From positions 109,762 to 173,761 of the forward strand of contig CALLMM010000007.1 of assembly GCA_938005745.1 (NCBI GenBank): a DNA stretch of 64,000 nt, read 5' to 3'. The notes under the pieces are model-generated. The model had not been told where the DNA came from. It searched no databases and saw nothing but the letters and a program-made list of their open reading frames with translations. Below, piece by piece: positions 1 through 10,025 of this stretch. This DNA comes from an uncultured Chthonomonadales bacterium. Its GTDB lineage: Bacteria > Armatimonadota > Chthonomonadetes > Chthonomonadales > CAJBBX01. The position numbers and the translations under genes were made by a program. Positions within the stretch are counted from its first letter, which is position 1, and each line of letters begins with the position of its first letter.

Positions 1-13
1 ACCGTCTCTGCGC

Positions 14-2497
14 TCATGGCTGCCCTCCCACCCTCCAGCGCAGCAAACCGCCGGAAAAACCGGGGCGAAGCTCCGCTTCGAGGCGCAGGCGGGTCGTCTC
101 CACCGTCTGGAAAGTGACACGATTCACCTGATCTTTGCGGACGCCGTACTCTCCAGCGCCCGCAACCGACTGCCATCCCTTCCCATCCCACCAGAGAAGC
201 CTCCAGCTTTGCGGGACCCGACAGTGCCCGCCGATCGCCTCATCGTCAAACCAGTAGACCTCGCACCAGGAGAGGCGTCGGGGTTTGGAGAATTCGTACT
301 GCACCCACTCTACCGTTCCGAGATGATCCCACCAGGTGAAACGGGGAATGGACTGGTCGGAGGAGGAGGCCGGTTGCAGGTTGCCGTTCAGCATCTGAAG
401 CGTGTCGGAGGCGTTGACGTGCGAGGCGGCAGCGGTTACCGTTCCGCCCGCCTCCCACTCCCTCGCATCCGTCCCCTCTCCGATTCGGGGGAAGGCAGAG
501 ACACGCAGACGCGCGCAGCCCATCGGGATCAGCACAATATCCTCCGCTGGTTGATCAGATCGTACCGGACTCTGCTGAACCTCCTCGATCAAGCCGTTGG
601 ACTCCAGCGTCCATTGCGGAATACGCTTTCCTTTCGCCCGGATCTGAATCGGCGCATTCTCCAGTGTGAAGGGCTGTGCGGGCAGCGGTCTCTCGGACAG
701 CACGACCTCAAACGATCTCTCCGGGTTCTGCACATCCACGATCAGACCATAGTTCCAGGGGGTTGTCGGAAAGACCTCGCTTGCCGCCCACTTCTCCCCG
801 GGGTTATAGACGCTCCACCGCTCCCCGATCCGCAGCGAATAGGTCAGCGGGCCGCGCGAAACCGAGACCGAGCCGCGATTCTTCTCCCAGACCTTGACGG
901 TGATCTTCATCGGAAGCGCCAGCGTAACGCGGTCTCCTGTCCGCCAGGCGCGTTGTATGCGGATCCATCCCTTCGCCGGAGAGGGAACGGGAAACGATCT
1001 TCCGTTGATGCGTACTCGGGGCGAATCGCACCAGCCGGGAACACGCAGATAGAGCGGGAAGCTGACAGTAACCGGCGTCGTGATCCTGAACTCCGCCGTC
1101 TCCCGAAATGGGTAGTCGGTCATCTCCTCAATGGTTACCGACGCGCCGTCACCGACGTTCCCGCGGACGGTCCCGGACGCATAGAGCGTCGCTGCCAGAC
1201 CGTTATCGGGGGTCGCCATCCAGAGATATTGCGCGTAGTAGGGCCATCCGAACGCCACGTTATGCTGGCAGCAGCGATACTGCTCGAAGGGGCTGTAGGA
1301 GAACATATCGCCGCCGTTCTGGATCATTGGGGACTTGCTCTGGCGATCCAGCTGCACCTGATTGGGCGCGGTCAGATAGTGAAGCGCCTTCAGGTCGGGC
1401 GTCATCGCGGCGGGCAGGGAGTTGAAGGCGACCTCCTCGCAGCGATCCGCCCAGACGGGATCTCCGGTGATGCCCAGCAGCATCTCGTGGCTGTACATCA
1501 TCTCGACCATCGCGCAGGTCTCTGCGCCTTGCCTGGGACCGAAGTAGCCCGGACGCGCGTTCTCGTCCGCGCCGAACATCCCTCCGGGAACCTGTCCGTA
1601 CTGCTCCCGGATGGCGGCGTAGTTGCGCTCCGCCGCCCTCAGATAGCGAACATCGCGCGCCAGCAGATAGTACTGTGCCGGTTCGCGAAAGCCCTGCGCC
1701 AGATTGACGCCGTGCCAGGTCGGAATGCCGCCCGCCCAGTCGGCGGTGCGCTCATGGTTGATCCGCGCCAGAGAGAGCAGCCACGACTCGCCCGTGCGAT
1801 TATAGAGCCAGTAGAGGATATCGAGAGTGTCGCCGCCGCGCCACTTCTGCCAGCTTCCGGGAAGAATTCTCTCCAGCGGTAGGGTGTTCATCCACTGAAA
1901 GTAGCGTCTCATCAGCGCAAGCACGCGGCGGTCTCCGGTCGCCTCATAGTGGGAGCGCAGGACATGGAGCGCGAGCATATTGGGCCACAGGTCCGGCGTT
2001 TCACGGTTCGATTCCGGTCCGAAGTATCCGTCCGACCGCTGGCTGGAGAGGATGCCCTCGATCCAGCACTTCGCCTCTGCCTGTATCCGCGCATCCTGCA
2101 GAACATAGCCCAGATCCACGTAGCCTTTCAGCCAGTAGGGAAGCTCCTCCCAGCCATGTTCGCCCTGTCCGTTCCTGCTGACCCAGGCATTCCCCTCAAA
2201 CTTCGCCCAGCGGCTCACCTCCGGCAGACGCCCGGTCATGCCGTCCGCCATCAGTAGAAGCTGCTGGCGGAGCCAGCCCTGCGGACGAATGCTGCCGAGC
2301 GGTAGTTTGATAAGGGGAGAGGGCTGCAGAGGGGTGCGATTGCCGGTGTAGAAACTGTTTTTTCGGGTCGTCGAGGGGGCGGGAACGACCGTAATGGTTG
2401 TCCGGGTCTGCGCCGGAACGGACGCGCTGCCGATCATGGCTCCCGCCAGAACCAGCAGCGCGATAGAGAGGTGAATATATCGTCCATTGGGTCGCAT
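14..2497 (-). CDS. GH127-type beta-L-arabinofuranosidase (DUF1680), secreted
   Basis: Likely a secreted retaining beta-L-arabinofuranosidase that releases arabinose from plant glycans. Residues 1-30 form a signal peptide (hydrophobic stretch 9-27, then VPAQ). The body has the (alpha/alpha)6-barrel sequence of DUF1680. The family's zinc-thiolate site is visible: E326-x-C328 in ETCAM and the C409-C410 pair in YRCCQHN; in characterised GH127 enzymes the second of these adjacent cysteines is the nucleophile. At 827 residues it is longer than the roughly 650 usual for the family. The extra C-terminal 150 residues look like a beta-rich, F5/8-like carbohydrate-binding domain (ending near the DHLGTVEWVQYEF region and beyond). 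It starts 10 bp after the redox gene upstream on the minus strand, so it may share that transcript. GH146 is a possible alternative family. Confidence 0.85.
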   Translation of the reverse strand: MRPNGRYIHLSIALLVLAGAMIGSASVPAQTRTTITVVPAPSTTRKNSFYTGNRTPLQPSPLIKLPLGSIRPQGWLRQQLLLMADGMTGRLPEVSRWAKFEGNAWVSRNGQGEHGWEELPYWLKGYVDLGYVLQDARIQAEAKCWIEGILSSQRSDGYFGPESNRETPDLWPNMLALHVLRSHYEATGDRRVLALMRRYFQWMNTLPLERILPGSWQKWRGGDTLDILYWLYNRTGESWLLSLARINHERTADWAGGIPTWHGVNLAQGFREPAQYYLLARDVRYLRAAERNYAAIREQYGQVPGGMFGADENARPGYFGPRQGAETCAMVEMMYSHEMLLGITGDPVWADRCEEVAFNSLPAAMTPDLKALHYLTAPNQVQLDRQSKSPMIQNGGDMFSYSPFEQYRCCQHNVAFGWPYYAQYLWMATPDNGLAATLYASGTVRGNVGDGASVTIEEMTDYPFRETAEFRITTPVTVSFPLYLRVPGWCDSPRVRINGRSFPVPSPAKGWIRIQRAWRTGDRVTLALPMKITVKVWEKNRGSVSVSRGPLTYSLRIGERWSVYNPGEKWAASEVFPTTPWNYGLIVDVQNPERSFEVVLSERPLPAQPFTLENAPIQIRAKGKRIPQWTLESNGLIEEVQQSPVRSDQPAEDIVLIPMGCARLRVSAFPRIGEGTDAREWEAGGTVTAAASHVNASDTLQMLNGNLQPASSSDQSIPRFTWWDHLGTVEWVQYEFSKPRRLSWCEVYWFDDEAIGGHCRVPQSWRLLWWDGKGWQSVAGAGEYGVRKDQVNRVTFQTVETTRLRLEAELRPGFSGGLLRWRVGGQP

Positions 2498-2507
2498 GGT
2501 TTCACAT

Positions 2508-4085
2508 TTAACTCCCGTTTTCGTAGTCTTCGCGCATCACCAGCGCGCCGGTCGGACACGCCTCCGCGCAGGCGCGCGCGGCGATCTTCAATCCATCTGC
2601 CAGCGATTGAGAGAAGGGAACCGCGGTCCGTACTGAAAACCCGCGTCCGACAAAGGAGAGTCCCAGGCTCTCGCCATGCTCCGCTGCGATCTGCACGCAG
2701 ATGCCGCAGGCGATGCACTTGCCCGGCTCAAAGATGACCAGCGGGTTGCTCTCGTCTATGGCGAATTCGCGGCGCACGCTCCGGTACCGGGTCGGGTTCG
2801 CCTCATACTGCATGGCGTACTTCCGAAGCCGGCAGTCCTTCGCCTTCGCGCAGTCGCAGTGCAGGCAGCGACCGGCTTCGCGCCGCGCCTCCTCAGGAGT
2901 GAAACCGGCTTTTTCGCCGCCCGTCGGTGAGACGCGCTTCGCCCCGCTGGCTAACGAGAGATAGGGACGCACCTCCTCCCCTTCCAGCCTTCCGACATGC
3001 ACGCTGTACTCTCTCTCATCACGCAGCGGCTCGCTCCCCGCCAGATACCGGTTGATGGAGTCGGCGGCGGCTCTGCCGTCCGCCACGGCACGCACCGCGT
3101 GGCGCGAGGGGATGATCGCGGCTCCGGCGACAAACACCGCCGGCAGATTGGACTGCATCGTCTTCCGGTTGACGCGAATGCCCTGCGGTCCGGCAGCAAG
3201 CCCCGCATCCGGCGATCGGCTCGTCTTCACCTCGCCGACCGCAATCAGCACCGCATCGTACTCCGCCTGCAGGTCCGCCAGCGCGATGTCTCTCCCGATC
3301 CGGGTATTCCCGCGAAACTCCGCTCCCAGTCGAAAAATAATCTCGATCTCTGCGTCCAGCGTCTCGCGAGGCAGCTTCTCCTCCGGAACCCCGTACCGCA
3401 GCATTCCTCCGGGCTGATCATGATCGTCATAGAGGACGCAGGCATGACCCTCCTGCTGAAGGTAGTAGGCGGCGGCAAGTCCCGCCGGTCCCGCGCCGAT
3501 GACCGCCACGCGCTTCCCGCTGGGGGGGCGGCGCTCCGGCAAATAGGGCGATCCAGACGCAAGGTCTTCATCGGCGACGAACCGCTTCAGCATGCAGACC
3601 GAGACCGCGCCATCCTGGGCAGCGCGCCGGCATCCCCTCTCGCACAGCTCCGGGCATATTCTTCCGAGCGTGGCGGGAAGGGCGATGCTCTCTTTGACCG
3701 TGATCAGGGCTTCGCGAAACTGTCCGGCGTTGATCTGCCGGATCATACGGGGTATCTCCATGTGCGCGGGACAGACTCCCTCGCACGGTCCCAGACAGTC
3801 TCCCAGATGATCACTCAACAGCAGTTCGATGGCGGTGCGCCGGGCGTCCATCACCTCTGGAGTGTCGCTCTCGACCGTAATTCCCTCCGTCACGCGGGTT
3901 GCGCAGGAGGGAACGAGACGCGCTGCGCCGTTGACCCGCACCATGCAGACGAAGCAGGAGGTGTTCGCCGGGCGACCGGGAAGATGACACAGCGTTGGGA
4001 TCTCGATCCCGGCTTGCCGCGCCGCCTCCAGCACGGTTGTCCCCTCCTCCGCCTCGACCGCGACGCCGTCTATGACTACCCGCAT
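2508..4085 (-). CDS. Ferredoxin-GltD-like-ferredoxin FAD/Fe-S oxidoreductase lacking the NAD(P)H domain
   Basis: A 525-residue flavin/iron-sulfur subunit. Order of domains: a [2Fe-2S] ferredoxin (C33, C44, C47, C61); a GltD-type N-terminal Fe-S region (H93, C97, C101, C105, then C144, C148, C152, C164); an FAD-binding Rossmann fold (GAGPAGLAAA near 197); and a C-terminal HydA/NuoG-like ferredoxin (C457-x2-C460-x2-C463, then C506-x3-C510-P). In GltD and NfnB a second Rossmann fold, with a GGGNTAxD-type motif, follows the segment that here reads AVLIAVG. Here the chain passes almost directly from there to the final FAD segment (LPAVFVAGAA, then AVADGRAAADSI). The protein therefore probably binds FAD but not NAD(P)H. 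It lies 5 bp after tyrosine phenol-lyase and in the same operon as a NuoEF fusion that can supply NADH electrons. Its electron acceptor is unknown. Confidence 0.8.
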   Translation of the reverse strand: MRVVIDGVAVEAEEGTTVLEAARQAGIEIPTLCHLPGRPANTSCFVCMVRVNGAARLVPSCATRVTEGITVESDTPEVMDARRTAIELLLSDHLGDCLGPCEGVCPAHMEIPRMIRQINAGQFREALITVKESIALPATLGRICPELCERGCRRAAQDGAVSVCMLKRFVADEDLASGSPYLPERRPPSGKRVAVIGAGPAGLAAAYYLQQEGHACVLYDDHDQPGGMLRYGVPEEKLPRETLDAEIEIIFRLGAEFRGNTRIGRDIALADLQAEYDAVLIAVGEVKTSRSPDAGLAAGPQGIRVNRKTMQSNLPAVFVAGAAIIPSRHAVRAVADGRAAADSINRYLAGSEPLRDEREYSVHVGRLEGEEVRPYLSLASGAKRVSPTGGEKAGFTPEEARREAGRCLHCDCAKAKDCRLRKYAMQYEANPTRYRSVRREFAIDESNPLVIFEPGKCIACGICVQIAAEHGESLGLSFVGRGFSVRTAVPFSQSLADGLKIAARACAEACPTGALVMREDYENGS

Positions 4086-4090
4086 CGGGA

Positions 4091-5515
<1,425 letters not shown>

Positions 5516-7924
5516 CTAATCTATGGTTACCGCGCTCTCCGGGCAGACCCTGCGGCAGGCATCGCACCGGATACAGCGATCATCCAGCACCGTATGCTTC
5601 TCAAAAGGACGCAGCGGGATTGCGTCTACCGGGCACTCCTGCGCACACAGCGTGCAGCCGATACAGGAGTCGGTGATCCGATAGCGCAGCAGCGCGCGGC
5701 AGCGGCCGGCGGGACAGCGTCCCTGAAGATGCGACTCGTACTCCTCCCGGAAGTAGCGCAGCGTGGTGAGAACGGGGTTCGGGGCGGTCTGCCCCAGCCC
5801 GCAGAGACTGCCCTGCGTAACCTGCTCCGCCAGCTCTTCCAACTTCTCCAGATCGCCCGCTCTCCCCTGCCCCGCGCAGATCCGCTCCAGGATGTCGAGC
5901 AGCCGGCGGGTTCCAATACGGCACATTGTGCACTGCCCGCACGACTCCTTCTGCGTGAACTCCAGGAAATAGCGGGCGATATCCACCATGCAGTCGCGGT
6001 CGTCCAGCACCACCAGTCCGCCCGACCCCATGATCGCCCCGACTTCACGCAGCGCCTCATAGTCCACCGGAGTATCCGCTAGCGACGCCGGGATGCAGCC
6101 CCCCGAAGGACCGCCAATCTGCACCGCCTTGAAGGTTCTCCCGTCCGGCGCGCCTCCGCCGATCTCCTCCACGATCTGCCGGATCGTTACACCCATCGGA
6201 ACTTCGATCAAGCCGCCCCGCATTACCCTCCCTGCCAGCGAAAAGACCTTCGTTCCCTTGCTCTTCTCGGTTCCCAGCCGCGCAAACGCCTCCGCACCCT
6301 GACGCATGATCCACGGAACCACCGCATAGGTCTCAACATTGTTGATGCAGGTCGGCTTCCCCCACAGACCGCTCTCCGCCGGATAGGGCGGGCGCAGGCG
6401 CGGAATGCCGCGCTGTCCCTCCAGCGAGGCAATCAGAGCCGTCTCCTCGCCGCAGACGAACGCCCCCGCTCCCTGCACCACCTTCAACGTCAGACTGTAT
6501 CCGGAGCCGAGAATATTTTCGCCGAGATATCCCGCCTCTTCGCAGCGTCGGATCGCCTCCAGGACGTTCTTCACCGCCAGAGGATACTCCGCCCGGATAT
6601 AGAGATAGCCCTGCGACGCCCCGACCGCGAAGGCGGCAATGATCATTCCTTCCAGAACGCGGTAGGGAAACGACTCCAGCAGCATCCGATCCATGAATGC
6701 GCCGGGATCGCCTTCATCGCCGTTGCAGACGATATACTTCGGTTCGCCCTTCGCAGCGCGCACGCGAGACCACTTGACGCCGGTTGGGAAACCCGCTCCG
6801 CCCCGACCGCGAAGACCGGACTTCGTAATGGTCTCGACGATCCCGTCGGGGCTCCTCTCCTCCAGACACCGCTTCAGGGCGAGGAAGCCGCCCAGAGCGG
6901 CATACTCCTCCAGCGCGAGCGGGTTAATTCGCCCGCTGTGCTCGGTCGCGATCCGCACCTGTCTGCCCAGATAGGCGCACAGCGTCGTATCGCGCACATC
7001 CACCGAAAAACGGGTTACCGGCTCCCATGACTCATCGGTCAGAAGACGATCCAGCGCCGCGCTCCAGGCGTTCCGCAGGCGCGAAAGAAGCCCTGCAGGA
7101 CGAAAATGCCGGCGGACGATCTCCTCCGCCTCCTGCGGGGAGACCTTCGCATACAGTTTTGGCTCTTTTCCAGGTTCGGCGACCTCCACCATCGGGATCT
7201 GATGGCACAACCCCACACAGCTCACCGGCTTGATCACCGCAGAGACGCGCTGCTCCTGTATCGCCCGATCCAGCGCATCGCGCACATCCTGTGTCCCTCC
7301 CGCCACACAGCAGGAGTCCAGCGTGATCCGTATCTCGCCGGCGGAATTCTGCGGCTCCGTCCGCTCCGGACGCGCAGCGCTGCGGCTCCTGTTGCAGTGC
7401 AGGTGCTGAAAGTCGTTGAGCGCCTTCTGCGCCGTATCCACGCGCAGATTGCCGTAGGTAACCTCGTCCACCTGAATGACGGGAGCGAGGGTGCAGCACC
7501 CCAGACAGGCGACCCGCTCAATCGTGAACTCGCCCTGCGCGTCCGTATCCTCCTCCCCGTCAATATGCAGGCAGCGGCGCAGAGCGTCGTTTACCAGTTC
7601 CGCCCCTTTGACATGGCAGGCGGTTCCATGACACACGCGGATGATATGCCTGCCCACCGGACGCAGGCGAAACTGCGAGTAGAAGCTGCTGACGCCTGCT
7701 ACATCCGCCGCGCTGATCTCCGTCACCTCGCAGATGCGTCTCAGAGCCTCCTCCGGCAGATAACGATACGCCTCCTGTATCGCCTGAAGGAGCGGGATCA
7801 ACGCCTCCGGACCGCGCCCGATCTCCTCCACCGCCCGATCTACAAACGCGGATGGTGAGAGTGAAGGCGCGTCCCCCCGGCGGGCTTGCCCGCAGTCGGT
7901 TATTGTTTCTTCGTCTTGAATCAT
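5516..7924 (-). CDS. NuoE-NuoF (HydC-HydB type) fused NADH dehydrogenase flavoprotein
   Basis: An 802-residue fusion that oxidises NADH and passes electrons through FMN and Fe-S centres. Residues 25-175 are NuoE/HydC-like ([2Fe-2S] at C98, C103, C140, C144). Residues 195-275 are a second thioredoxin-like [2Fe-2S] domain (C205 or C206, C236, C240). Residues 340-735 are NuoF: the glycine-rich NADH/FMN motif RGRGGAGFP at 372-380, the CGEETALIASLEG motif, and a [4Fe-4S] cluster at C662, C665, C668 and C708. Residues 750-802 hold two [4Fe-4S] motifs (C754/757/760/764 and C784/787/790/794). This is the HydB layout of bifurcating hydrogenases with HydC fused in front, but no H-cluster subunit is nearby. 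It heads the tpl operon. NADH supply to a flavin-based bifurcating complex is inference. Confidence 0.9.
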   Translation of the reverse strand: MIQDEETITDCGQARRGDAPSLSPSAFVDRAVEEIGRGPEALIPLLQAIQEAYRYLPEEALRRICEVTEISAADVAGVSSFYSQFRLRPVGRHIIRVCHGTACHVKGAELVNDALRRCLHIDGEEDTDAQGEFTIERVACLGCCTLAPVIQVDEVTYGNLRVDTAQKALNDFQHLHCNRSRSAARPERTEPQNSAGEIRITLDSCCVAGGTQDVRDALDRAIQEQRVSAVIKPVSCVGLCHQIPMVEVAEPGKEPKLYAKVSPQEAEEIVRRHFRPAGLLSRLRNAWSAALDRLLTDESWEPVTRFSVDVRDTTLCAYLGRQVRIATEHSGRINPLALEEYAALGGFLALKRCLEERSPDGIVETITKSGLRGRGGAGFPTGVKWSRVRAAKGEPKYIVCNGDEGDPGAFMDRMLLESFPYRVLEGMIIAAFAVGASQGYLYIRAEYPLAVKNVLEAIRRCEEAGYLGENILGSGYSLTLKVVQGAGAFVCGEETALIASLEGQRGIPRLRPPYPAESGLWGKPTCINNVETYAVVPWIMRQGAEAFARLGTEKSKGTKVFSLAGRVMRGGLIEVPMGVTIRQIVEEIGGGAPDGRTFKAVQIGGPSGGCIPASLADTPVDYEALREVGAIMGSGGLVVLDDRDCMVDIARYFLEFTQKESCGQCTMCRIGTRRLLDILERICAGQGRAGDLEKLEELAEQVTQGSLCGLGQTAPNPVLTTLRYFREEYESHLQGRCPAGRCRALLRYRITDSCIGCTLCAQECPVDAIPLRPFEKHTVLDDRCIRCDACRRVCPESAVTID

Positions 7925-8018
7925 CGCACTACTTCAAGCGGTCACTATCCAACCAGTCAACCAGTTTACGGCGCAGCTTTGCAAGAAAAGCCCGGGGACG
8001 CTCCCATTTGCACACCCT

Positions 8019-10025
8019 TCACTGCCCGATGCAGTAGAGGTTCTTCTTCCCGCGGATGTAGAGACGGTTTCCCACGAGCGCGGGGGTCGCCCCGACATCC
8101 TCTCCCAGTTCCGCCTTCCCAAGCTCTTTAAAGACCCGGCCCGCCTCAAACATGTAGGTAACGCCCAGCGTGTCGGTCAGATAGATCGTCTTGCCGGCAA
8201 GGATGGGAGAGGAGCGGAACATCGTGTCATAGTGGTGCTCCCAGACCTTTTTCCCGGTCGCCGCTTCCAGACAGGTGATCGTTCCCTCCGTCGAGATCAG
8301 AAAGAGCAGTTCACCGTTGGAGATCGGGCTTACGGTGTCCGCCAGGTTCTCGGTATAGGTCCAGACGATGCCGGTCTCGGTGATGTCACCGGTTGCAAAC
8401 GGATTGATGGCGGACAGGCTCGCTCCTACATTGCAGACGAAGACCATCCTGTCGCCGTAGGCGGGAGAGGGCGCGACATCTCCGTCCAGACACTTTGCCC
8501 GCCATATCTCTCTGCCGTTGCGCGGATCGTAGGCGATCACCCAGGGGCTGCCGCAGGTGATGATCTGCTCCTGCTGCCCGGCGCGGATCAGGATGGGGGT
8601 GCTCCAGGAGTTGGGAACCGGACGCTTTACCTCCCAGACGGTCTTTCCCGTGGCGATATCCAGCGCCAGCAGCGCGGACTTCTCCTGCGAGGGATCGCTC
8701 CCCTGATCGAACTGAACGATCACGCCATTGCCGTAGAGCATCAGCGAGGATGCGTGTCCGTAGAGGCTATCCGGCAGGCCCAGCGAGCGGATCCAGAGCT
8801 GTTTTCCGGTGTAGTCCAAACAGACTATCTCTCCGGTAACAAAGATTGCGCAGACCCGCTTCCCGTCTGTCACCATTGTGGAAGGCGCATAACCGGTCTC
8901 CCGCGAGACCTTGAAGGTGCTCGGAAGGGGCGGCACCGGTATCGGCTTTCTCCAGAGGATCCTTCCGCTGCGGGCGTCCAGACAGTAGATCTCGCGGCTC
9001 GTCCGGTCGGCTCCCGACAGAAAGACGCGCTCCCCCCATACGATCGGCGCATTCATCCCCGGCAAAGGGATGGCGGTCTTCCAGAGTATGCCCCTGCCCT
9101 GCGCTCCGTTCCAGGAGGTCGGCGGATTCCGGGTCAGCGCAATCCCCACACCGCTTGGTCCGCGAAAGACGGGCCAGTGCGCCTCCCACGCCTTCGGGAA
9201 GAGCGCAGTCACCTTCCGGCTGGACGGCGGCGGCGTCGGTTCCGGCTTTGGCTTCACGGCTGCGCCGGGAGTCGGAGGAGCCGGGTTCGGCGTCGGGCTT
9301 TCCGGCGGAAGCGAGGAGGTCGAGCCGAGTTGAGAGGGAGCCTGAAGCGATCCGCCCGACGGCGCGGGAGCGGGCGGCGAGGAGGATACGTCGCCTGGAG
9401 CGGGGGCGGGCAGACTGGAGCCGCCAGGCGCAGGGTTCGCAGGCGCAAGGGGCGAAGCGGGGTCAGACCGGGATGCTGCGGCGGTTGGCAGCGGCTCCGG
9501 ACGAAGCGTATACTCCACCGCCGCATCGTGACGCGACATCACCGCCAGCGTGATCAGCGTGCCGGCGGAGACCGTTCCCAGCGCGATCACCGCGCGCCGG
9601 TTCGCCGCGGCTGCCAGCACGGCGTTCTGCGCCAGCGCGCTGTCCGGCTGAGGAAGCTGCCTGCGTATCGTCCGCATCCCCTCCAGCGCCAGCAGAAAGA
9701 CACTCAGTCCCCCGATCAGTAGATAGAACCCGTTCATCGCGAAGGCGCGGCTGCGAAAATAGGCGGAGCGAACCTGCCGATCCAGACGGCGCACCTCGGC
9801 TCTGAGCGCGTCATCGGTCGGGTTGCGGTTCAGTTCCATCAGCAGCGACTGCAGGCGCGGCATCTTCAGCGGATCGTTGGCGCGGCTGTTGTAGGCGTTC
9901 GCCATCAGCAAAATCAGCACCGCCAGGCAGAACAGCGCGGCGATCCAGGCGACCCGACTCAGCGCGCGATGCCACTGCTCCATCCGTTCGCCGTTCGAAT
10001 GTATCTCATCTCTGTCGGGGTTCAA
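8019..10025 (-). CDS. Membrane-anchored PQQ-like beta-propeller protein with Pro-rich linker
   Basis: A 668-residue protein. Two N-terminal membrane segments (about 22-45 and 95-118) and probably a third (about 150-165) precede a linker of some 100 residues rich in Pro, Ala and Ser (about 180-275). A PQQ-like propeller follows (WPVFRGPSGVGI near 288, then repeats of the type TGKTVWE and DARSGRILWR). There is no haem-binding CxxCH, so it is not a classical quinohaemoprotein dehydrogenase; such propellers often act as binding or scaffold domains. The start is TTG at 10025: an AAGGA site lies about 7 bases upstream, inside the end of the polyferredoxin gene, giving a 20-bp overlap. An ATG at 9983 would keep the first membrane segment but has no visible ribosome site. 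Last gene of the exported redox module. Confidence 0.78.
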   Translation of the reverse strand: MNPDRDEIHSNGERMEQWHRALSRVAWIAALFCLAVLILLMANAYNSRANDPLKMPRLQSLLMELNRNPTDDALRAEVRRLDRQVRSAYFRSRAFAMNGFYLLIGGLSVFLLALEGMRTIRRQLPQPDSALAQNAVLAAAANRRAVIALGTVSAGTLITLAVMSRHDAAVEYTLRPEPLPTAAASRSDPASPLAPANPAPGGSSLPAPAPGDVSSSPPAPAPSGGSLQAPSQLGSTSSLPPESPTPNPAPPTPGAAVKPKPEPTPPPSSRKVTALFPKAWEAHWPVFRGPSGVGIALTRNPPTSWNGAQGRGILWKTAIPLPGMNAPIVWGERVFLSGADRTSREIYCLDARSGRILWRKPIPVPPLPSTFKVSRETGYAPSTMVTDGKRVCAIFVTGEIVCLDYTGKQLWIRSLGLPDSLYGHASSLMLYGNGVIVQFDQGSDPSQEKSALLALDIATGKTVWEVKRPVPNSWSTPILIRAGQQEQIITCGSPWVIAYDPRNGREIWRAKCLDGDVAPSPAYGDRMVFVCNVGASLSAINPFATGDITETGIVWTYTENLADTVSPISNGELLFLISTEGTITCLEAATGKKVWEHHYDTMFRSSPILAGKTIYLTDTLGVTYMFEAGRVFKELGKAELGEDVGATPALVGNRLYIRGKKNLYCIGQ

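Noticed and set aside
209..1882. 557-codon open frame on the plus strand
   Set aside because: It is the complement of the GH127 gene; high GC keeps the reverse frames open and the translation shows no domain.
8232..9722. 496-codon plus-strand frame under the propeller gene
   Set aside because: Arg/Gly-rich shadow of the minus-strand PQQ-like gene with no ribosome site or recognisable motif.
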